From: Echinarachnius parma | Lineage: Eukaryota; Echinodermata; Echinoidea; Clypeasteroida; Echinarachniidae | DNA length: 64,000 nucleotides | NCBI GenBank assembly: GCA_037951105.1 | Contig: JBAMJV010001821.1 | Coordinates: forward strand, 205,207 to 269,206 | Direction: 5' to 3' | Part shown: piece by piece, positions 54,000-64,000 of the stretch | How the letters are laid out: each line of letters opens with the position of its first letter | Position numbering within the stretch: the stretch's first letter is position 1 | Program-made: the position numbers and the translations under genes | The notes under the pieces: generated by a model | What the model was told of the DNA's origin: nothing | What the model saw: the letters and a program-made list of their open reading frames with translations, nothing else | Database searches by the model: none

Positions 54000-56080
54000 T
54001 ATTGTCATAAATCCCTGGTTGCCAAATACTTATCTGGAAAGGTCCCATGTGTGAATTACTTTGTATAAATTAGTACTCGATGGGAATAGATCCCGGCTGA
54101 CTTACAGTCAGTCAGCTGTTCGGGAAATTCCCGGGTTTCACTTCCACATGTATACATTTCCATTTGGCATGTTAGGTATATATCCCACCTAATGAATTTT
54201 CGAACTTGAATTTCGTCTTCAATATTGCAAAGGCGAGTGACAAAAGTATTAAATGAATTCAAATGCTAAAATGTAATATTTTGGTTTGTCTAGTCCGACG
54301 CGGGTAACGGAATTCATTTGAGGGGAAACAAGTATGGTGTTCTATTGTAGAAATGATTTTGAAAGACATTCGTGCAAGGGCAGATGAATAATTATTGAAG
54401 AAAAGCCAAACTCTGGCATTTTTGCTTACTCTTTGCATAATTCATGTCACTTCTAGTCGTATACTACCTCTTTGGTATATATTCAATGTGGTTTTTGTTT
54501 GTATAGGAGGCGGGGGAGGGCGAGGGGGGGGGGGGGGGCTTGGGGCTGCGGAATTTTGAAAAACTGTCAATATACTGGCATATACGTGCAAAAAGCACCT
54601 CAAATTCGGGCAAACCCTGTCATATTTGGGCAAAAGCGGGGCAAAAGCATCTCATATTCGGGCAAAATCGTGTTATTTTTGGACTAAACCATCACGAAGA
54701 TAATCATCTCCAGGCATCCAAAAGACGAGGACATGTTTGTTCCTTCTTTTCTTTGCACAAATGTATATCCTAACAAACAAACAAACAAACGTAAAAAACA
54801 CACGAAAACACGTATTTTGAAAGAATGTTAGTTAACGGCAAAATACTGTTAGGACCTGGTATTGCAATTCTCAAAAGGCAAAATGTACAGACTGCTTAAT
54901 TCAAGCTTTTCTACTTAACTAGTTTTGGGGAAATTCCCATCCCATTCCCAAGCACTTATTAAAGGTGCACCTGTGAAGTGTCAGATATTGCATTTGAGAC
55001 TTCAATCCTGTACCAAAATCATTGTAAGATATGTCCGAATGATGTGTGAAAGTTTCATTGATAAAGAACACTGCTTTCCTTGTTAATAAAGCGAAAATAT
55101 GCGTCAGCTTTTACAACGAATTACTGTATGACATTTATGAGGTTTATGACAGTTCATTAACGCTCGTGAGCTGAATGATAGATATCGTAATACTAAAGGG
55201 GCATTTTAACAAATCTAACCCTATTTTATTCTTCTCTTACCATAATCCAAACAACACGGTAGAAGAGAAATGTGGAAGCTCCAAGTAATTTTCGTGGAGT
55301 TAGACACTTTACTGGTTTCACTTTAAGCAGTTTATTAAATATTTCTGACCACCTGAGGCTGGGTGCATGGTTCGCATCGGATAATTACTATCCTTAAAGG
55401 GATAGTACTGTTCTGGTCAAACCGAATAGTTACTTTTTGAATAAGAAAAAACATTTTACTAATATTTTATCCTTACGGTTTTGAAATTATTTGAAGAAAA
55501 TGGTATATTTAATTTTGAAATAAGTCCAGAAGAGGAATTCCATGGCTTATTTAATAGTTAATCCATGTTTCCTATCATCGGGCTGGAATGTCACATGTGT
55601 CGATTTATTTGTTAGATGTAACTAACAACTTGACAGGAATGTAATTATTCTTCAGAAAAAAGGTGTTCTAGAAAAATAGTTGATAAAGAGCACGTGACAA
55701 AACTGTACCGTCAGCTTTAGAGAAATCTCCCGGTTTCAACATAACAAAGCATGCAGTATATGTTATGGTTATTCCTTTTAAAGATCATTCCCTCATTCTG
55801 CCGACATGTACCTTCAAGTTTACTAAACATTGTATGAACCACATTATGATATTATGGACATACCGTACATAGTTGGTGAAATGTGAACGTTTCCAGTGAT
55901 TATAATTACTTCGTATTCTAATTCACAGGTTTATTTTATTTCTATTCAGAATCTCTGTATTTTGTTTAGTTTTACTATTTGTATTTCCAAGTTCAAAGCA
56001 AACTCTTCCTGATACATGACAAATATGATTGAATCACTTTGGTTGTGCTTAACCGACATTTATTTAATAGTTGGATGTGA
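54000..56080. other. Intergenic DNA
   Basis: No gene recognised. Contains a G-run of about 16 at 54522 and the 350-bp dispersed repeat at 54975-55325, otherwise AT-rich. Confidence 0.6.
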
Positions 56081-57282
56081 GCTTTAAAGTGATCTAGTAA
56101 CTTTGTTGACATGTGCAAAAAGTGATGAGTGGTTGATACAATGTATATTGTTGTTATCTGATATGTCATATGTCCACTGGGTGTTGTGTGAACACTTTCA
56201 AGTTAAATGGACTTTATATGGCCGAGTAATGATAAAAAAAGCAAAGTGATATTCACTAACTCATTGCACTCACTTTGTACACGTTTTTCGCGGTCCAGTG
56301 GATAATTTAACATCTGAACACTTCAGTCATAAATTGAAAAACCGAAACCTGTCCCATGTTTTTTATTGTTAATATGGATACAGTTTTGGTAATGCTGAGC
56401 ATTAGAAACCAACAAAACCTGCACAATAACAATACCACTAATAGTTATAACTCCACGCTGCTCGAAAGGTATAGCCAAAATTTACCAAACGGACCTAGTA
56501 AAGAGCCTGTTATCATTCAAAAATGAGCCATTAAAACAAACAAGAGGGCGCTCTCTAAAAAAAAAAGTAGTTTTTTTCAACCATTTTCATACAAAGGATG
56601 TTTTGTTGAAATATGATTTAATAGAGAGATCGTTGACAACTAGTTTAATGTATGATGAACAAGTGTAAACTTTACACTCCAAGTGTAAATTTTACACTCA
56701 GTTTTTATTATCTCACAAACAAATTATTTCGTGCAGCGCCTCTATACCAAAACTGAACTACCCCGTTAAAGGTAGTGTTTTGCGAGATAATGAAAAACTG
56801 ACTGTCAAATTCAAAGAACATACAATTTTAATGACAGAATAAACTTTCATTTGATCAAATCAGGTCAGAAACGGCTGAAATATCAATAAATATATTCAAA
56901 ATGTTCTTCACCGGCAATCACCGGGCGAATTCAGACTTTTTTAGAACATTTCAAAAATGCTCGAAGACTACTTTGAAAAAATCAGAATAGGTTTTAAAAA
57001 GTCGCTGATGATATCTCTATTGAACCATTATTTCAAACAAACATTAATTGCAAACTTTGTATGAATTAAAGCTAAAACCAATGATTTTTTTAAATAGCGC
57101 CCTCTTGAGTTGGTAACGCTCTTTTTTTAAAATGATAACAGCGGTTTTTACTTAATCGTTTGTAATTCAGTAATTGTGTATACTTTTCGAGCATGGTGAG
57201 TTATAACTCTTACTTTGTACCGTAATGGTGCCGGTTTTGGTTACTAAAGTTAAGTTTGACCAAACTCCAACTATCCCTTTAA

Positions 57283-58101
57283 CCTTTACTATAGATTGAA
57301 ATTTAAAGCCGTTCTAGTATACTAAAACATAATCACAATTTCCGCTTCAAACAGTTTATAAAATTGGATGTTGGAATCGATTTGATTTCCATCCTGCTCC
57401 TATAGATTCTCCTTCATGGACAGATGCATTATACGTATAAATCTGCATTTTATTTTGTTTGCATCGTTGATCCTTGGCTATAGTTGTCACCTGGCAAATA
57501 TTATCCACGTGCATTGCCAGGATTACGGCCTTGTTTCACAATTGCCTATAACTTTCTTTTATAACATAGTTATAGATTTACAATTAAACTCATCTCTATA
57601 ATCTTTTTATGTATATAACGTTCCTGCAGAGTATGTGTGTTTTTGTTTTGTTTTTTCTGTCAAGCAGTAATATTTCTCGATCGTATTTAATCTTTCAGAG
57701 AGACCAATTATCGTGTGCATAATTTAATTTCTCTCCGGAAAGGAAATGATAGTCGAAATCACATGGTAATCCAGCTAAAATAGTTTCTTATAGTTAGCAT
57801 GACTACAGTCCCCTTGTCTCCGATTGCCTTTTGACATTATGCAATTGTCTCGCATCTGAGTTGGGTGGCAGGAAAATGCGCAGGTACCACAACTGTTATG
57901 CAAATAATACGATATACATAATTATACCATATACATACCATATCAACCATGTCTTACTATTTCAACAATATTGATCAATTAAGATGGACAAATTTGTATA
58001 AGATGCTTTCGGTACTGTCCCAAAATGCTGGTATTTTGGATGTAAGCTGAATGCTTATATACGGCTTAGGGAGTGAATATTACCCAAGCCCCTACACCCC
58101 C

Positions 58102-58132
<31 letters not shown>

Positions 58133-59500
58133 ACAGCGCGCGCCGGTAAAGATATTGATAGGTGTAGATTTGGGGGATAGAACACTTGGTGTAAAAATAA
58201 GGTGCAAGCTGACCATTAATTTGTCAGCTTCATGAACGTGCGTTGTTTCGGGAGGTTGCAGCCCCCAGCCCCCCCCCCCCCCCCCAACCCCCACCCTGTC
58301 GATGTGTACGGCCAGATTCTGCTACCGTGAACTATGTTGAAATTGAGCAGTGTGCGTATGCAGCCTAGGGGGGGGGGTGGGACGGGCCGATTATATTTTG
58401 TACAAAAACGATACAAAACATAAATGTACAAATTCATGAAAACCAACAAAATACTGAGAGTTTGTCCAAAAATTAAATTTCACGTCCCCCCCGTCCCCCC
58501 CCCCTCCCCCCAATCAGTTGGACGACGTTACCGCCACTGAGAGATAGAGAAATACACGTTTTATTTTACCACCTGAATCGTAAACACTCGAGACTGTCCG
58601 TATTTAATCATCAAAAGTCACGTCACGTACCCGCGTAACTCGCGGCAAACGATACATTTAACATTTAACATTTAACATTTACATGCAAGACCAATAAAAT
58701 AATGGCTGAGCTATTATAGCTACAAGAGCATAACAGTGGCGTACCGATGATCAACCGGGGACAGATGCAACTTGATATGGGGGGGGGGGGGGGGGGGGTG
58801 AGGAGTCTTGGGCAGCCCCTTCTTGTGCCCGTGGGGAGCATCATTGATGGGGACGGGCGAGGGTTATGATAATATAAGGGTAACGATTTAGAACCTTGGC
58901 TAACGTAGGAGGGATTACTATGGACAACAGTGGCTCGAAATTATATGGTATAATTATGTGGTGTGTGGTGTGTGTGTGTGTGTGTAAGGGGGGGGGGGGG
59001 CTATTCGGGGCCATCTATCCCTCACAACCACCCCCCCCCCCCCTTCTCTCCCCCTCTCCCATGCGACTGGACGGTAAGGGCAGTATATGAGCGCAGCTTG
59101 GCTTGTCACGACTTGCCCATCACTAAAAACCGCAGTTTTTCAATGGACGTTCAGTCCTCGTACCTCCTTGGTCTCGTCTTTGTGTATGCTATGTTGAGGC
59201 TTAACCAGACGTAAAAACACAAAAAAAAACAAACACAGTTTGATGTGCGTTCTAATCTACCAGTCGTGAGAAGATTCAAGATTTCATTTTTTTTTCAAAC
59301 ACTTACCTACGTCATCAGAGCGTAATAAACAACATAAAACTGTGGCATTTTATACGTTTATTCCCCAAATGCATTAATTTGGATGACATTTAAAAAAAGG
59401 TGAGAAAGACGTGGATGTTTTTGTATATCAAGTAATCTCTCTCCGGGCTATACATAGACAAAAGTCATCTACAGATTTAAGTTAAACAACAGTAACTGAT
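57283..59500. other. Intergenic DNA with G-/C-runs and (AC)n
   Basis: No gene recognised. Long C-runs occur at 58098, 58269 and 58490, and G-runs at 58780 and 58986, with a (CA)n block at 58120. No inverted ends were found. Confidence 0.55.
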
Positions 59501-59512
59501 TTTGAAACGCCT

Positions 59513-59762
59513 AATTTTAGCTAAATTATCATCGCAATGAATCCACGTCTAGACTCGACTCTTTTTTGTAGTTGTTTGAGAGGGGGGGGGGGGGGGGGCC
59601 GCACTCATTCTTACGCAATAAACACGGCGTCTACTAATTTAGCTAAAATTAATCATCGCGAATCCACGTCTAGAACTTCGACTCTTTGTTGTTTGTTTGA
59701 GAGGAGGGGGGGGGGGGGGGGGGGGGCGCGCCTCATTCTTACGCCAATAACAACGCCTCTAC
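59513..59762 (+). repeat. Two tandem units of about 125 bp with G-runs
   Basis: Each unit has TTTAGCTAAA, AATCCACGTCTAGA, ACTCTTT(T/G)TTG, a G-run of 16-22 and CTCATTCTTACGC. Confidence 0.88.
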
Positions 59763-61072
59763 TTGCCGTGTCTAAAATGTCTAAGGATAGCAATTTTTTG
59801 CATTGGACTTTAGTTACCGACAAGTTCCGTTAACACATTCCTACGGCATTGGGGTGCCACGTAAGGTTTACCTCAGATGAAAACTGGTCAAATCTGTCTT
59901 GAAACCCAATATTAGCTGTTTTCTCCGACGGCAAACCGCAGCTGCATGTCGCCTGATCGTGATGATGATTTGACCTCACGATGTACTCTTTATTTCGAAA
60001 GACGCAAGTAAAATTTACGGGATCGGAAGAAATCATCACAATTTACAATATGGAACGCTGTTGGTTTTATTATCACGCATGCATGGTCTTCATTCTCTTT
60101 CTTTTTTTTTGTTCTTGAATTTTTGGGGTGGTGGCATGACGCGATAATTTGTATTTTCTTCAAATCATCGAGGTTTGCGCTTGTATATTCAAAACTCCAT
60201 AGAAGAGGATGTGATATCACTTTTTGTTGGGTTAGGAAAGAAAGAGGATGCATCTATCAGACCGTTTCTTTTTTCTTTCTTTTTCTTTTTTACTTCTGAG
60301 ACAATTTGTGATCCTTGTAGAAACCAAATTAGTTATGTTACATTTTAGTCTATTCATCATTTTGACGGTATACTATTTATTATACATTATTATTATCTAA
60401 CAATTGCATCACATACCTACAAATATGCAAGCCTGATCGACCCGACATGTAGGATGGTGGCCATGAGTCATTTCAGCCAAAAACTGATTTAAAGTAGATC
60501 CATTAACGTTATGTCTTTCCCCAAAAAGTATGTTTGAGACTAAAATCTTATACCCATGTCACTGTAAGACTCGTAAGAATGTTATGTAGAATTCTCATAG
60601 GAAAAGAATAAAGTTCCCTAGTGAAAACAGAGAAAAAAATGTCCTGATATTGATCCCGATCGTTCGCGTGAAGTATCCGATTGCGGATACTATGGAGTAG
60701 GACGATTGAGAATCCGAATTCAGATAGTACTCTTTACTATACGATCGGAAACCGTCTATAGACGCTCTCAAATCACTCTTAAAAATATCCATGATTATGG
60801 AACTTTGAACAATCAAAAGCCATTTGATTCTTCTGTTACGTACCAATATATGTCAAACAACAAGGTACAATAGAAGTGGAAGCTCCAAGTGATATTGGTT
60901 GAAATTGTATAATGGAACACTTTTATGGCCATCTCTTTCAATCTCATCCGACTAAAAGTGTCAGGGTAGCCAAAATGACACTTACCCCACCCCCTGGGTC
61001 CCCACTCCTCCTCCTTCCACTTTGTTCGTCATCATGTTTTCTTCCGTCTTCGATTCTCAAACATCTAATGCC

Positions 61073-61283
61073 CGGCGCAGACATTGAGCCCCGACCTCGA
61101 CCTGATTTCAGCCTGATTAACTCTGTATGCGCTGGCCTCAGGACTCGGTTTGTCCAGTCAAGTGCCCAGTCGGAGGTCTTCGAGGCCGAATCAACATGTT
61201 GGATCGCTCCGACTGAGCGAAACTACTGTAGCCTGACCTGGAAAACCAGTCGGGATCGGGTCGAGTCGGCTCTGTCTGCGCCG
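61073..61283. repeat. Diverged foldback of about 210 bp
   Basis: CGGCGCAGACA at the left and TGTCTGCGCCG at the right are exact inverses. CGACCTCGACCTGAT pairs imperfectly with ATCGGGTCGAGTCGG. It probably accounts for the long ORF at 60912-61484. Confidence 0.7.
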
Positions 61284-61925
61284 TGCTTAACCTTGTCTAA
61301 AGATCGAGTAAGTCTGACTTGGACCCAAATTCGATTCAACGCCCTTCTTGCTCTAAATTCTTACCCTCGCCAATTGGAAATACGTTATATACTTGACTCC
61401 TTGCCTTGGTATCCCCACCTCCCAACTTCGCTGCCCAATTTTCGTCATTTTCATGCGTCTGTGTTTTGTCCCAACATCGAATGAAACCAAAACCCAGGAC
61501 TGCGCGCTAGCCGAGAGAGGGTGCTATTCGCATTTTCCACGAACTTTATGATCGACCAAAGGAATACAAAACTTAGTGTGAGAAGTCGACAATAGTGAAA
61601 CGGAATTCCTTAGTTTGAAATAATACATTTGATTCGCTGATTACATAATTCCCAAAGTATAGTGTGTTTAAATCATGATTAAAAGCATCCCATCTATACA
61701 TTTTACCGTTATTTGTAAATGTATTGTTTTACTCTAGTTTCATTGATTGTATCTGACGAAAACTACAAATTAAACTATAAATATTGCGTTAGCAACGTCC
61801 GAAACTCTTCCCCAAGGACACTAGACTAGTGTAAATACGTGGGCGGATTAAAAGTCTGTGAAAGGGTATTGACATACACGATACACATCCATTAGGCCTG
61901 GGGAGATGCGAGAGCACACTTAGTC

Positions 61926-63867
61926 TTAAAGGATCTAGTAAACTTGTGTATAACATTTGCAAAAAGTGATGAGTGGTGGGTTGATACAATGTATATTGTT
62001 GTTATCTGATATGTCACTGGGTGTGCAAATTGGATGTATAAGAGTGTCATATGGCCAGGAAATTGCAAAGTGATATTCGCTAACAACTGCACTGACCATT
62101 GTACACAGTTATAACTTTCCAGTGGATAATAACAATACTAACACTACAGCAAACAAAGAAACGCACAATAAAAAGGAACACAGCGAAAATCAAACATATA
62201 ACAAACAAAACAAACAATCGAGGTGGATTTTATGTAGTACGGGACGACAGCTCTGCATCGTGTCACGACTCTATATTGGGGGTATTTCTTTTTATTCTTT
62301 TTCGACTACGGCTTTTTATTATGATGTTATCATTTCCTTTGGGAACTCATCTTTCTCTCGTGACGTGTAGAAAATGAAAAGAAAAAAAAATGTTTGTGAT
62401 CAAAAGAAATATCGATTCCCCACGCCTGAATATGTTTTTGCAGGTACAACAACCCTCATAAAATATTACACAAACTAACACGGTACCCCTGCGTCCATCC
62501 CGACGTACGTCCAATCTCTTTACTTAAAGGGTATATCACCACCCACAAATAATATTCTAATAAATGAAATGGTAACATATTTAGCAGTCCATTCCATCTA
62601 TCAAGCTTCAGCAACAAAATGTTTCCAGAAAAAAAAATATATAATAGGAAACGCATCACCATTCCTAAACATGGGTTCCAGGGTCTGCTTGTACGAAGAC
62701 TACCTCCCTTTGTTCCGATGCGAACGAAGCGTCCGGGATTCTATTGTCTCCAAACGTACGCGTGAACAGAATTGGCGTCGTACGGGGACCACTCACGGAA
62801 ATAATAACGGTTCCGTAAGTGGTGGTAATTATATTGTGCACTGTTATGATTACACACCCTTTGGCATAATGTTGGGTATCTATTGATATCACAATACGGT
62901 ACCCCAAAAATATATTATGTGTTTGTTTCTTGCCTGGTGGTTACCCTCGTAACTTCGTGGGACATGTGCACAGTTATTTCTGTATTATGATTATAATTAT
63001 AACGATTTTATTGTTTATATTTTTGCAAATTGTCGTTGGGAATTATTCATCGGCAAACTTAATAGTAAAAAGGGAAATTAACAGAACATGTGAATCGGAG
63101 GAAAGATTACACAAACGCTCATAATCATAAATAATGAATAATTTCGTATGTAATCTTATCGCCAAAACTTAAAACTTCAAAGTACACATCGCTTCTTTAA
63201 TTTTCTGACCTGCATGGCGTCAACATGCTATAAGTTACCAAAGCACAATCAGTACAACTCATTATGCCAATAGAATACATCATAGACAGTTAGACACACA
63301 ATCCTGGTGCATAGCATTTCATTGCCGTCAAATGAAATTGAATTACCCCCCTCCCCATCCCCACCCTCCAGAAAAAGCAGCCTCCCACAAAGCAAGGGGC
63401 AAATCCGGGGGCAAGGAATGTACATACACGTAACAGTGTTAATTCGAAAGCTTTTTGGACGATGACGACGTAAACAATCCATTGTGTATTATGAAAATTG
63501 CACTATTTGTTTTTAAATACTTTTTTGGGCCATTGTAGAATCACGGCCCTAGTTTAAAAGCAAGACCGAGAGAAAATAGCCGCAAGGTCTGAAGGTTTGG
63601 TTGTAATTACCACTGAGACAGAGCCTGGCTCAACTGACCACAGACAGCTCTACTAGATGGACATCCGATTATCACGGAAACGTTTCCTAATTAGAGGCGT
63701 TGAAACTTCTCAAGGATTTTGTATTTACGGACATTCTGATAAATAAAATCGCTCAAACAACAACCTTAATAAAATGCACTGCCTCAGAAAATATTACAAA
63801 AGTATGAAACCCACGCATCACTTTTTGCACTTGTCAACAAACTTAGTTAAGTTACTAGATCCTTTAA
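61926..63867. mobile_element. 1.94-kb TTAA-flanked element with long terminal inverted repeats
   Basis: The left end TTAAAGGATCTAGTAAAC, then GCAAAAAGTGATGAGTGG, is mirrored at the right by CATCACTTTTTGCAC and GTTACTAGATCCTTTAA. The TIRs are about 60 bp, imperfect. It contains an inverted GGGGACCACCAGGC MITE (62524-62945) and no recognisable transposase. A related end lies near 56084. Confidence 0.72.
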
Positions 63868-64000
63868 TATAAAAGGGAAATGGACATAATTTGTAGATGA
63901 AGAGAAATGTTAAATATATAATGCTTGAATTTCTGCATAAGGGTAAAGAAACTACTGAAGATGGAATCATTGCCTTAGCATTGCTCCCCCTCCTGTATGC

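Noticed and set aside
60912..61484. 190-aa ORF, longest in the 45-64 kb region
   Set aside because: Composition is irregular, no motif is recognised, and much of it lies in the diverged foldback at 61073-61283. No splice or start context supports a gene.

Overview
This is eukaryotic nuclear DNA, AT-rich and intron-rich, about 64 kb. Protein families, introns of 0.3-5 kb and a very dense load of miniature transposons suggest a marine invertebrate. An echinoderm or related deuterostome is my best guess, from the repeat style rather than from a diagnostic gene. I found no prokaryotic features, CRISPR array, rRNA or intact tRNA gene.

Three host genes occupy the first 45.3 kb. (1) The 3' part of a FAST-kinase-domain (FASTKD) family gene, + strand, 1-7065, encodes a mitochondrial RNA-processing protein ending in a RAP domain; its 5' end lies outside the window. 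(2) A complete STOML2 (stomatin-like protein 2) gene, - strand, 31905 down to 16978, has nine exons and encodes 391 aa. (3) A complete SMN (survival of motor neuron) gene, + strand, 32114-45272, has eight exons and encodes 379 aa. FASTKD and STOML2 are convergent. STOML2 and SMN are head to head, with only 208 bp between start codons, so they probably share a bidirectional promoter. The two mitochondrial proteins and the snRNP-assembly factor do not form a known joint pathway. A truncated antisense Crypton/KIAA1958-like ORF sits in SMN intron 6.

The rest is introns and intergenic DNA packed with repeats: several TTAA-flanked MITE families (one with piggyBac-like CCCTA ends and G-tract/C-tract hairpins), hAT-like foldbacks with 8-bp target duplications, pogo-like TA-flanked MITEs, two tRNA-derived SINEs, Helitron/pearl-like elements with about 150-bp core repeats, a 2.65-kb tandem segmental duplication and long microsatellites. 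From 45.3 to 64 kb I recognise no gene.

The most unusual signal is recurrent tandem duplication across exon-intron boundaries. Six exons in FASTKD and STOML2 have 2-8 decayed partial copies beside one intact copy, and the copies often keep the splice site. The direction follows the expected rule: copies of an exon head lie upstream, and copies of an exon tail lie downstream.
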